Assembly (NCBI RefSeq): GCF_041296385.1
Contig: NC_091014.1
Span: forward strand, 11,383,578 to 11,447,577
Direction: 5' to 3'
Source of the DNA: Aphelocoma coerulescens
Taxonomy: Eukaryota > Chordata > Aves > Passeriformes > Corvidae
Length of the DNA stretch: 64,000 bases
Shown here: positions 35,952-48,765 of the stretch, piece by piece
How the letters are laid out: every line of letters starts with the position of its first letter
Position numbering within the stretch: the stretch's first letter is position 1
Notes under the pieces: model-generated
Seen by the model: the letters and a program-made list of their open reading frames with translations, nothing else
Databases searched by the model: none
Told to the model about the DNA's origin: nothing
Made by a program: the position numbers and the translations under genes

Positions 35952-38900
35952 TTGTACTACTCTATTCTGTTTCATTCCAACAGATGACAAAATTTTCATA
36001 ATCATTTTTTCCTAATACATCTTAGATGAGCTACTGCTGAATCCAAGAGGAAAGTTATTTGGGAAGTATTTTGGTTATGCTCTGTCTATATGATAGACAA
36101 GTGACCTAGTGCAAAGACACAAAAGGATAAGAAGAAAAGTACGTGTAGGAAGATTTTTGGAACACATACAACAATGTATGTGTTCTAGAGGAGAAAAAAA
36201 TGCATCTCCTTAAACTGGTGGTGGCTTTTCTCATGGTCCTGAGAGTGTTTTGAAACAGAAATCTCTGTGCACTACACAGAGTTTCAGACTCAGAAGGCCT
36301 GAAATTTGTCTATCTTTTTACTCAATATTTTATTCCATGTACAGAACACCTTCAAATTCCTTCAATTCCTTTTAGAAGCATATTTTCCTGTCCTAAATCT
36401 TTTTACTTTCCCTGAAATTTATAGTGTCTATCACATAATAATAATTTTGAAATAATGCTGCAGATGAGGCTCTAGGGAGAAGTTTGTGAATTCTTTTCTT
36501 TCTGTTTTTAATGCAGATGAGTAAGTGTACTTGTATACATGCATGTATCTTATTTACTGTGTTGAGTTAAAATTACATTCTCACAGCAGTTAGAGGAGGG
36601 AGAGATCTACTGTTTTCAAGTTGTTTTCTTAAAATGCAGTATGTTTCCTTCCAGACACAGGACAGATTAGACAGAAAGTTATATTCCATCTTAACAAATA
36701 CACCCTTAGAGATTTTCTCATAAAAAATGCCATTCCTGTTTTTCCTAAATACCCTTTCGGGTGACCATCAGTACACAGTTATCTGTCATTTCAATGCATA
36801 AACCCTTTTCAGGTGATTTTATGAGCATGGAGAATGTAAGAGATTTTGTTATTCCAAGTAGAGCGTCAGTATACCTGGATGTACTTCAGTGTTTTGCTGG
36901 CAGACTACCTTTAGAGTCTAGGTAATTTTTCATTGATCACAATGGCTTTGCCTGGATTTTCCAGGGCCATGGACAGACTTTTCCAAGTGGAATATGCACA
37001 GTTGCTTTTCCTATAGATTTTCTAACCATTATATCTCCATTTTTCCTCTGATCCATCTACAAAACCAGTCTAAACTTTTGACGTTCCTGACTTAACAAGA
37101 TATGTAAGTCATGCCAGTTTAAAGTAGTGGCTTTAGCTGTATTCTTACTATTTATCCTTAAACATAGGCTTCAGCTGAACAATGTTGAGAATAAGCTCTC
37201 TGCTAGTGCTAGAGTAGGGAGCTGAATTCTGTTCTATTTCACCTTCTTAAATCTAAGGGGAAATGTCCAGCTGAGCCAGGTCTGATTTGTTTGTTTTCAA
37301 AATTTGTCTGAATTTGCTCCACGACGAATCTTAATGAATGGATAGGGATGACAAAATTATATTGAAATGTAATGGTACATTTTACATGAAAATATAAAAT
37401 CTTGTGGATGCACACTGTATGTATCCTGCACAGTTGGAAGCTTTCTTGCCAAGTAATGCATTGCCTGGTCATTCTGAAATAAGGCACAGTTTATAATGCT
37501 GTGTTCCTTATAAGTTTTCAACCAAGAATTCCAAAGTGCCAAACTGTAATTTAGGATACAATGCTACTTTTGTTTAATCTATTGTTTCATTCATTCAAAT
37601 GCAAAACTTTTCTTCTGAGACCAATATTCTACATAAAAGTCAGACTCCCCTACAACAACAACAGACAGAAGTAGTTTCCATTCAGCATTGCATTAAAGTG
37701 AACAGATGTAAATTAGTGGTTAATTGGTCCACAATGAAGTAATATTTCAATTATTTTATTTTACTTTTTAGTCCACAAAAGTTTTTTGTTTTTTTCTCAT
37801 CTCCTTCAGGAAATTAATTTTGAAAACCAAGCGAGAATTCCACTTAATTCTGAGTTCTGATATTCATTCTTTAGAGATAAATACAGATCTCATGCAGATG
37901 TTTTCCCTCAATAGTCTTTCTCATCCATCATTAACTACAGAAAAAAATGGAAACAAATTATAACTCTAACATCACAGTCATAAATCACAGACTGTGTTTT
38001 AATTGGAAACACATTTATAGATGGATCAACAAAATATCAGAACTATGATTAAATACTAGAGATCTAGAACTCTTCAGCCCAATAATCTGAGGATTTCACA
38101 CAATGAGATGTCCTAGATTCCTTAGAGTTATTCTCAATTATTTCTCCTGCAAATGCAATAGAAAGACTAATGGAAAGTGACTGTACAGAACAGAAACCAA
38201 AAGAGATTTGAGAAGATTGAAAAATGAGAACATTAAAGTATGTTTCTTTACAGGATTTGTGACTAAAGATTTAAAGAAATAGTTTTATAAAATTTTCAAT
38301 TAAGAGTTACTATGATGATTTTGGAGACTAAATCCAGTCAACAAAATTTAAGGAGAGGTTTTCAAATCTCCTTTCTGTGTAAACCAAAATGCAACTTTTA
38401 ACTAGTGATGCCTCCACAGTTTTTTAAGGATACAAACCCCAGAGCTGCATTCACACTGGGCCCTTGTCTTTCTCCTAAATTGATGGGATAACTGAATAGA
38501 CTGATTATCTTTGCTATCACGTGTCTTGCCTTGATTGTTTTGATTAAAATGTCTGTTTTAAGAAAAATGTTTATTTTCTAGTCCATTTACTTTGGATGCC
38601 ATTTTATTGATTTATATGTTTCCTAACAACTTACAGCAAAGACATAGATTATTTGATCCCATCAAAGCACATAACTAAGGCTGCAAAATAAAATATTCTC
38701 AAATGAAACAAACCTGTATTTCTGTTTTACTTGGATCATCTGTTTTCTCTTGAGAGCCTAGTAAAAAAACAACTTAAAACATTACATTGACCTAAATATC
38801 ATAGCTATGCATAGGATATCTTTTATTCTAAGCTAAAACAATTCCCCTAGCTTACTTACTTGTTAAAGACTTGAGGTTTGCCAGTATAATTCAGCTGGAA

Positions 38901-39374
38901 AGAGTGGACTTCCTTCCTTAGATAAGAGCCTGGACTCATATTGTTCATTATTTATATTCCAACAGCACTCTGTAATATCACAAAGGCTCTGAGCCTCCTG
39001 TGCTAGAGAGCACAAGCCCATTAGTAGATATGGGCTAGGTCCAAACAGTTTAGCATTTAATTTAAGTGCTAATAGAATAAATTTAATTAAAAAAAAATAA
39101 AGTCCAACTGGTTATAAACATAAGAATAATATTTGAAGATTAAGGAGTGGAAGATTTTTCAAGTTCACCACACTGAATTAAATCTGTATTTAGGGAACTC
39201 CACAGAAATGGAAGGTACTGGCTCAGCAGGTGGCACTATTCCCTCAAAATCAATATATAGCTTTTTCTCGACAGGTATTTTGTTCACTGAGGTAGTAAAA
39301 GTTTTCTGTTGAAGATGTACAAAATTCTTCATACCGTCTCTGGGGTGAATAAAGATACTGTACTTACAGAAAAA

Positions 39375-39475
39375 TACACATAATATTATAATATAAAATA
39401 CATTATATATGATAATCTAAATACAATATAGTATAATATATAATATTATATATTATAGTATAAAATACACACTTG
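39375..39475. repeat. Low-complexity TA-rich tract
   Basis: About 100 bp of near-pure A/T with repeated ATAATATA and ATATTATA units, partly self-complementary. No regular period. Confidence 0.85.
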
Positions 39476-40270
39476 CCAAGTAGATAGGAATGTTGGGTAA
39501 AAATAATATGTATTTTTTTTCTTTTTGTACATAACATATTATTATTAATTTTTGTTCCTGAATTTGGTGCAAAATACCAATCTTTTTTCCAACTAAAACT
39601 TGATATTTCATTTTTTGTAAATGATAATTTATAAAATAAAGCCCCTTCTGAAGTCAGACAAAAAACACATCATTAGGAAATCTTACACTACCTGGTAAGA
39701 TTTTTTTGAAAAAAAAAAAAGATTATTTGCAATACAATTTTTTTAAACAAAACAACATAAATAGAATAATCTCTCACATTTCTGAATATGTAACATTCTA
39801 AAAGTTAATACTCACAAAGCACTTCAAAACATGAAGTGTCTAAGAAAGTAGGGTAAGTGCTAATAACTGGTACTTGAATGATGTACTTGAATACATCACT
39901 GATGGATTCCATTTGCTCCAGTACTGCAGACTTTGCTTAGTTAAGCTTTCTTCAAGTACTTGCATTCAGAATTAGTTTGACTTACAAACCAAGCAGTTTG
40001 AAGCACCTTTTGTAAACTTCTTTGCAATACCACTGTGCAATATTCCTTTGTAATAAATTAAACCTCTTTATTATTTAAAATAGCAATGAACTGCCTGAGT
40101 TTTACAACCAGTGCACAACGTACTATAAACTGAATAAAAATGTTAGCTTTCTAGCACCCAACTTCATGGGTGCTTTCTAAACCTACAAAAACTTTAAAAA
40201 TATACCTATTTGTTATAACTCTTTGAGGCTAAAATTCAGTGTGTATAATACACCTTCAGATGAAGAAAAA

Positions 40271-40334
40271 TTTTATTAGAGTGAAATAATTTATGAAATT
40301 ATTATAAAATTTTTATTAGAATTAAATAATTTAT
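40271..40334. repeat. 40-bp tandem duplication, two diverged copies
   Basis: TTTTATTAGAGTGAAATAAT at 40271 is repeated 40 bp later as TTTTATTAGAATTAAATAAT at 40311, each followed by TTAT. The copies differ at a few bases, so the duplication is not recent. Confidence 0.75.
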
Positions 40335-42130
40335 AATTTAACTAGGCAGATGATTTCAGTAGTTAGGCTTTTATTTAAAGCTTTCAAATTATTCAAGAGA
40401 GATTTCACAGAAAATATTTTCTATAGTCAACATGTTAATGCTGGTTTTTCTGAATAGAATATCCACATATCACCAATCATCTGTGAAAAGATTAAAGGTC
40501 TTAATTTGGCAGTATATTTCTCTGAAGTGCTTTTAGGAAAATAAAATCACGTGATGTAATAGGAGCAATATTGGAATGCTTGATCCCTTAATTGCAGTTG
40601 TTTATTTTTCCATCTTGCAACCCAAGTATTCAGGCACTTTACAGCTTACATGCAGATTTTGCTTGTAAAATAAACCATCACATGTGTAACCTATCACACT
40701 AAAAGTGAACGAAGCTTTATGGTAACTTTGAGGGTCTTTTATGACATAGAGAAAAGCCCACAGCTACCCTGGTGTTACAGATTGTTAAGAGTTGCTATTT
40801 GAATTCTTCTTAATGGATAACACCCAATAATTGTTTTGCTTTTCACTGTGCCTGCAATCCGATATCTGTAAGAAATCTTAAATCTGAGTCAGCTTAAAAT
40901 CTTTACTAAAATATTAAAGAAGAGAATGAATAATAAAGCATCCAATGTTTCTAAAAGCCATATGCCCTTATTTTTAATGTCCTAAAGTTCAAGCTATCCC
41001 CAGTTTACAATAATAGTAACTGCTTGGGTTCAACTTTTGGCTTAACTGTATAAGCAAAGCAAAAAAAAAGACTATCCACACAGTAACAAAGGTGATGATG
41101 ATTTCAGAAGTGGTTTCAACTTTAAGTCTGAGAAAAATATGGCTCTATCATTAAAAGAAATTCCTCTGCTGGCACAGAGCTCCTCAGCAGCTGGATCATG
41201 GTTGGTTCTCAGTGGCTGGCCTTGGCAGAACAAAAAACTGGCCCCAGTCTACATTTCATATTCAATATGGTGCCTAGAAGTAAGTGCAGGTTCGAAATGC
41301 ACTTAATGGAGAACACTTGGTTGAAGCTCAGTACTTCCTATTGCAATCCTTTCACAGTAAGTGGTTCCACATATTGAAAGAAAGTAGAACAAAACTGGGT
41401 TATTTTAAAAATCCTGTTTCACAGCACTAATTTTTATTTACCTGGTATTTCTAGAAATTGCTGAATGCAGACCATTGCACAATCCCCTTGCTTTTGCAGA
41501 TTTTTTTTTTAATCTCATTTCTTAATAATTTTTCTGACATTTCTCCATTGAAATAAAAGTAACTTTGCTTCTACGCATGGTTGATAGAAAAGTCTTCTAA
41601 GTTATCTAATCTTGTGCCTAGGTAATCTGTCATTATCACAGGAATGTCTTCAAGAGACGGATGAGCAATGGTTCATTTCACAATTTGGGTTCTGTAATTT
41701 TGCTATTTCTTCCAAATTAGAAATGAAAAACAATCACAATATGAAACAAGAATAGAAGCATATTTATATGCACAGTGTGTATCTTGGTTTAGGTTTTTTT
41801 TTTAATTGAAAAGCCATAAGAAATAGATATTTTATTGTTGGGAGCTAGCATATAAATATGTATGTGACATTCTCTATAAAACATATCTGAAAGTACCTAC
41901 GGTTTAATTTGCATACAATAAAGGCTATCTTGTATTAAAAAGCTCATTTAAATTTGCAACACAGGGTTAGTTTCCTATGAAGGAGAGACAGACATAAATT
42001 TTTCCACCTGATGAAGCAATTGATCCAGTTCTAGTGCTAAACCCTGACTGTCATTCAGTTTCCACTAATTTTGAAAACTAAACCGTTTTTTCTTCCAGAA
42101 ATGAAAAAGTTAGTTAGTTTTTCAGTGGGT

Positions 42131-42187
42131 TGGTTTGTTTGTTTGGGTTTTTGATTTAGTTTGGTTTGGTTTGGTTTTTTGGGTTTT
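42131..42187. repeat. G/T-rich (GGTTT)n-like tract
   Basis: Degenerate GTTTG, GGTTT and GGGTTTTT units over about 55 bp, ending in a T-rich run. Confidence 0.8.
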
Positions 42188-45100
42188 TTTGTGCCTGCTG
42201 GACACCTGCAGTAATCTACTCAGGATTTTAAGTAGTAGGCTGCTTAACTTTTCCGATTTTTGAATGTGAATATTATAAGAAATGATAAGCTGTTGGACTG
42301 CAAAGTATACCTAGACAATAAGCTTCAGAAAATATCTTAAAACATCATTAATATTGATAAAAAGCCAGGAGGAAACTGCCCTGGCTGAAAATATCATCTT
42401 GTTGAAAACACACACCTCTTTTTATCACTGTGGACAAAGGTCTTTGCTAAAGTGCATGTAATTTATGCACTGGTCGTAACAAATAGCATGTGGAATTCCA
42501 TATGCTGTTCTCCATAAAACCTATGCAAACTGTGCCTCTGTAGCAGACAGTGGAAACTCTGTTAGAATGAAACGTGCTATGAATGGAGTCCAGTGTTGGA
42601 AGGCAGTTCAAAGAAACTTTATCTAAGCAAATTGGAATGGCTGATTTCCTTGCAGTTTTACAGTAATTATTAGGCATATGCCAAGCTTCTCAGGAAAACT
42701 TGTAGTAACTTTGAAATGAAGTAACACAAATATTGGTCTCCTCTACTTGGGAAAGTTTAGTAGTATGATAATATTTTTTTTGCATCATGAACCTTTCTTT
42801 AAAACCTCTTTGCACATAATTACTCTTCCCCATAGGCAGGGGCTTTGAATATTCCTAAATTTAAACACTTTAGCTGCCCTATTAACTAAAAAAAAAAGGC
42901 TATCAAATATCCATCATTAAACATGTTAATAAATCCTATGTAATCATGTACTTCAAAGCCTTAATTCCAAGTACAAGCATGAAAAGCAGCATCAACTACA
43001 TAAAGAGAAGAAAAACGAAGAAGTCCTTTTCTCAACTAAACTATTATGAGCCATGATTGAATTTATATCTAGATGCTATTTAGTAATATTATATAATAGT
43101 TCATGTTCAAATGTATTGTAAGAATTAGAAAATTGCCAAAACAGCTTTGCAAAGAAAAATTCAATAGTAGTATTTTAATTTCTGCACTGTGGTGATGGGA
43201 GAATGGAGAGTACTTATCCAGTACCACTTGAGGGCAATGGCAAAGCTGTATTTAGAAGTACTGAATCTAATTCTACATTTCATCAACATGATGTAGTCTC
43301 TAAAACCAAGAGCATTTTCAGTATCTGCCTCTCATCTCTTGTAGGATCCATGAGACACATTACCACTTTTGGAGTGCCTGCACATCTTCATTTTTACAAT
43401 TTTCCCACCTGAACCAAGTAAGAACAAAACAAGGACACAGATTTTTTATTTAATGTGTACAGGAATCACTACTAACCAAGAAAAACCTCAAATACTTCCA
43501 TACAACCTTATTTGCAGGATTTCAGTGCTTTATCTCATATGAGTTGGATATTTCAAAGATTTGCAAACACTGAAAAATAGTTAGAGAAATGTATTAAAAA
43601 AGCTCTTTCCTAGGCCAAGGCTATGGAAACAGCTTACAAATATCTCAGGAACTCTCCACATATCTTAATTCAAAGGTGTGAGGGATTTGTGGGCGTGTGG
43701 ATGAGGTGGGGGAAAAAAAAAAGAAAAATAATGTGTCACCTAAGGTCCATAAATCAGTAACTAAATCTTCCAGCCTAAATAAGAGGAACTCATCTCATCT
43801 GAGAATGCCTATAGCTGAACACATGCAGTCTGTGTTACAGTAGTGTCTCTTTGTAGTCTGTAGAGGGAAGTGTCTCACAGTATAATTCAAACATGTCAGG
43901 TAAGAAGAATTCCCTTTTTGAAGTTATCTTTTTTCTCTCCTTTGACCATTTAATGAACACATAATACCTAGCTCAGACATAACCCTCTAACTTCTGCATG
44001 CTCAAGTCAATTCCTGGGCAGTTGAAACTCTTCTCAAACTGCTCACAAGTTTTACATAACCTCTCTGCTTTCTGCAGTGAATTGTTCTGTCTCTGATAGT
44101 CACCCAGCAAATGATAACAATAAATATGTTTTAAATCTGAAATAGTGCCATGAAAGAATGACTAACATCTGAAGCAGTTTGTAAATAACCCTTAAGAAAC
44201 ACTTCTCCTGTAATCTTCAGCATCAGGTGCTTTCAACACAAGAGGATTTTGGTGGAGGAATCTCTGTATGGTACTGTTGTAACAAAAGGTTGGCTTACCC
44301 TTCCTTTTTCACATGAAGAACTCAACTTCAGTAACCTGAAATGTTTTCCAAATGAACTCTATAGGATTTGGATTTATGTTACAATCCTCTCTCATGATTA
44401 AGTAATTCTGTCTTGAGTGAACTCAGCATTTCAATATACTCCTTCCTGATACATTATTTGGTTAATGGAAAACCTTTAGTCATAGCTTTACAGAATTTTT
44501 TTTAATAGAAAACATAAGAAATTATACAACTTTTTCTATACTTTTATAATATATTTTCTAATTAAGAAACACACTGTGATGGTAACAACAAGGCAGAACA
44601 TCTCTGAAGTCAGTAGTATCAATTTATTATTTCATAGAATTTGACCTCACAGTCCCAACACAAAATTTGTAAATCATAATGAGCAAATCCATATGATAGT
44701 GCAGCACCCTTTTAGTAGTTACATTGTCTTTAATGCAGATGTTCTGACTCCTAAAATTTAATACCAACTTCAGTTTGCTCTCTGATTTATTCAGGCCCTT
44801 TAGATGTAATGCAGCACAGCCCTACTGCAAACACCCATGCCTGATAGTACATAAGAAACATTTTATTAAGTCACATAATGTTTGTAGGCAAGCAGGCTAG
44901 TCTCTTTAAGAGCCGTGTACCTGATAATTCATGCAGTCAACACACATGCAACAGCTGCTTCTATAAAGATTTAATACTTCATCCTTGTAGAATTTGGATC
45001 TTATTGTTCTTAAAAGAAGTTAAAAGCAGAGAAACAGAAAACTGCATAAGTGCAGAAAATAAAAGCATGTGGGTTTTACAAATAACAGATCTTTGTTAGT

Positions 45101-47418
45101 GAACTTAACGCAGTCTTAATTAGACCAGGCAGAGTTACAAAACCAACATAACCCTTGTATAGAATTCTTATGGAGAAGACAGAAACTCCATGAATTTTCT
45201 CTCTTGATGTATTCTCTAGAGGTTTTCCTGCTTGTTAAAAAAATTATTTTTTCTCTAACTGTACTTTGGCTTTGCTATAAAAGACAGAAAAGCCACCTAT
45301 ACATGGGCTACTGACAAGGTTTTTGCCGCATTATAAGATTGAAAAGATTGCTAAGTGTGTGCCTTCAGAACTCTGCTTTAGAGACTACTTCATAACATGA
45401 AGACAGATACATCCAAAACTACACCAATTTCACAAGCATCAGTTTGCATGACAAAGAAGGTGCAAGAGTCAAAAAAGGGGTAAATATTTCTTCCCAGGAC
45501 AGCTGTCCCCATATTTTTCTTTCCTGTAAAGGACTTCAGAGTAAAGTCAGAATAATAGGTTTTGTAGAACTGTTACTACATTTAAGATGCATCTTCTAAA
45601 AGTTTTGTCATCTCCTTCTATTTCTTCTTACTCTAGATAAAAACTGATGAGAAATTTCCTTCCACTGAAGCAAACTTTAAATTGAGTTGCAACAGTTCCA
45701 TTTATATCAAACATAGCAATCACAAAAACTGAAGACCTGTTGTTGAGTTCATAGTATCACATAAGATTAAGAACAGAAGATGTGAAACATATTTTGCAGT
45801 GTTATCTAGATATAAGATTCCTCACAGCCAGAACTTTTTGGACGGTGCAGAACATGTTTGCTCACTAGAAAGAATTATAATGGAAAACCTAATTCCACAG
45901 TACCAGCTATTTCAGGTGGATATTCTTCATTCTGAATTCCATTTCTTCATCACTCCCGCTGGACAAGTTTTTGCAAGACAAGAAAGCTACAATAATGGCA
46001 GTCTACATTTGAAGCACTCCTGAGCTCAACACAACCAACATGTGGTTGCTGATGAAGTGCAATGTCAGCAAATTCATTATCAGTGAATCTCTAATGGGTA
46101 GAATACAACAACCTACAGTGTTGTAAGACCTTGTACAAGTGAAGCCAACTGGATTTGATTCAACCTAGCTCTTATTTTTATCTACTGCTGTCTACTCAAA
46201 AATTTACTGTGGTGCTACATTTCTGCTTTATCAATGGCACGGTCTCTTTCTATTTAAACATACTCTGCAATTATTTTGGATAGTACTGCAGGGGTAAGTA
46301 GTCTGACATTCTAAAATAGAACTTAATCAGAACATGTGGACTGGAGATTTCAGAAAGTATTCTAGGATCTTTGAAAAAAGAATCTGGACAAATTGTTTCT
46401 ATCTTTCATCGAAAATGCAGCAAATTGAGATCATCAGCTAACGTAAATCAGCAGAACCCCACGGAATTCGTTAGAGCTCTTCTGGTTCACATCTGCAGAC
46501 AATCTGCATAATCATGTTGTCACATGTAATACGTATATTATGTTCTCATGACTCCTCTTTAGCTGGATAGAAATGGCTTTCCTGTCCACAAAAATGTTAA
46601 TGCCTTTAGAAAATTCCCATTCCATGTTAGGGCAAGCCTAAGACTAAACTTGTATGTATAATATCTTGAAGTTTTTTGGTTGAGATGCAAGTGGCAAATG
46701 AAACTGATTTTTGTGGTATTTTCAGACAATCATAACTTTTTTTTTCTTTTTGGTTGAATGAAATGTTTTCAACTTCTTGAAGAACAAATTGGTATGTTCA
46801 GTTGTAAGCCACTTCAGATTAAAGCAAATGAAATAAAAGACTGTTTTGTTAAGACATTATGGGGTTATATCCCATATTGTCTGGCAGACAGAGTGGGAAG
46901 GATTCACGTGTCCTGCAAACCCCAGGGGAAACCAAGTCATTTTTTATGATGAGTGATATTCAGCTTAACAAACAGTTTTATATAACTTAAAATGGCTTCA
47001 GAGTTGCATTGCTTTCCTCCCTCACTCCTCAAACTCTTCTTAACAAAAAACAGGAGACATGAATTTTATCCCATACTCGAAGGCAGATGGAGACAGAATA
47101 TGAACATAGAGTTCTTGCATCTGTTGAGTTCACTAAAAACTGGACAACTTGTCTCTTAATAAATTGATTTTGTTTGTTGGAGAGTGTATAAAATAATCTG
47201 TTATCATTCAGAGGTGTCTTGCAATATTTACATTTCTGACTACTTATCCTATGTAACAACAATCCTCCAAAGAGAAGGGAATGGCTCAGAAAATCAGTAA
47301 CAAACCTTGTCTGCAGTAAAAAGATTCAGGTTCAAGTCTGGTTTGCTTTTTTTCCCATAGATATGGGAATTAAAAGACCCTTTCAAAGCAAACAGCCTCA
47401 CCAAAGCAGTCTGAGTAC

Positions 47419-47443
47419 TTCATCATCATCATCACCATCACCG
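47419..47443. repeat. Short (ATC)n microsatellite
   Basis: Eight ATC-type triplets, two of them CACC-shifted variants near the right end. Confidence 0.85.
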
Positions 47444-47879
47444 ACTTTGTTGGATAAACATACTTAGGATCTGCTAGCACGTCCATAATTTGGAATAGGG
47501 GTTTCTTACTGTATTGATACACATAACTAAAAGCAGCATTGGGATATCAATACCATTCCTGCTCCACCAGACTGCTTCAAAACCCTCTGCTATTTCCTAC
47601 GTATTGCTTTAAATCAAAGTCTTGTGCAGTTGGAAACACTTCAAGGTCTCATATGTTAAACAATAACTGGCTGTCCCCTAGGTTTTTTCCAGCAGCAAAA
47701 GTAATTCCCAAGACAGGCTGGCAAGCTTTCAGATCCTGATTGCTACCTCTAAAGGATCAATGATCTTCATGCCAATGCTTTCAGAGAGACAGGAAAAATT
47801 TGCTTCAAAATTTCAAAAATCAGTGAATATTTTATGACAACTATCAGCCCTCCCAGAGCTGCCACTTGAAATTTGTATA

Positions 47880-47975
47880 ATTGATATAAATATATAAATA
47901 TATAAACATATTTTAAAAAATATCTATGTATCTATATCTATCTTTCTATCTGTCTATCTAGTTATATATATATCT
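47880..47975. repeat. Compound (ATAAAT)/(TATC)n microsatellite
   Basis: The left part repeats TATAAATA. The right part (about 47922-47962) repeats TATC with TTTC and TGTC variants, then (TA)n. It is an old, interrupted tetranucleotide repeat. Confidence 0.85.
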
Positions 47976-48469
47976 GGCTCAGCAACCAAATTAGACTGTG
48001 GGGGAAAACTGAAAAACCCCAAAGTTTAGGATACCCAGTTCTTATTGTTCCCTGATGTACTTTTATTGCTTTATTTGCTCCAAAATCGGCCCAGAAGGCA
48101 GTGCTGAGCACCCAGGGGTTAAGACATGTTGCAGTGGCTCCATCCCAGCACTGACTTTCACTGAGGCCTTGTGACCCTGTCTAGTGCAGTGAAGGATTCA
48201 GGATGACAACACCAAGACTGTGTGCAAGCAAGTGCACAGCATTCTGCTACAGCCAAGACATGACTGCAACAGCAAAAGAGAGAGTACAACATTTACAGAG
48301 AAGTTTCATGAGCCTTACTGATGCCTGTATATGATAATACTTTGACTACATTCTCACAGCTGTTCCTTTCCCTCAATGAAATTTCATCAGAGTGCTGTGA
48401 TATTGTCATTTCTTTGCTGATGAAGGTGTGGCTGTCCTGCTTTGTGAAATGGATTTAGTTTCAGTACAA

Positions 48470-48765
48470 TCATATAAACATAGAGTCATAGAATAGTTCG
48501 GGTTGGAAGGGATCTTTAAAGGTCATCCATTCCAAGCTCCCTGCAATGACTGGGGACATCTTCAACTAGGTCAGGCTGCTCAGAGCCCTGGCCAACAGGC
48601 CCCTGAATGTCTCCAGCAATGGGGCATGTACCACCTCTCTGGACAACCCTCTGGGAAGCTCTGGAAGCTCTTTTCCATTGTTTGGAAAAGGTTTTGTCTC
48701 TGAATCTTGATTCTCCTATTTGCCTCTGTACTTGAAGCCTATTATTTTTAAGCCGCAACACGATA
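48470..48765 (-). mobile_element. CR1 LINE 3' end
   Basis: Starts with an ATAGAGTCATAGAATAG terminal block, then GGGTTGGAAGGGATCTTT, and continues through a CAGGCTGCTCAGAGCCC block, a CACCTCTCTGGACAACC block and a CGCAACACGA block. All match avian CR1 in reverse complement. About 0.3 kb survives: the 3' UTR and the end of ORF2. Open frames inside it are remnants or chance. Confidence 0.93.

Larger units (their letters stand above)
35952..48469. other. 12.5 kb AT-rich DNA, no gene, nearly free of mobile elements
   Basis: No LINE, LTR or gene was recognised. Small low-complexity tracts are listed separately (39375, 40271, 42131, 47419 and 47880). Open frames are 60-82 codons and lack domain signatures. 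Confidence 0.5.

Noticed and set aside
47275..47345. tRNA-like boxes (TGGCTCAG and GGTTCAAGTCT at tRNA-like spacing)
   Set aside because: The acceptor and T stems do not pair and no anticodon arm can be drawn with confidence. At best a remnant of a tRNA-derived sequence.
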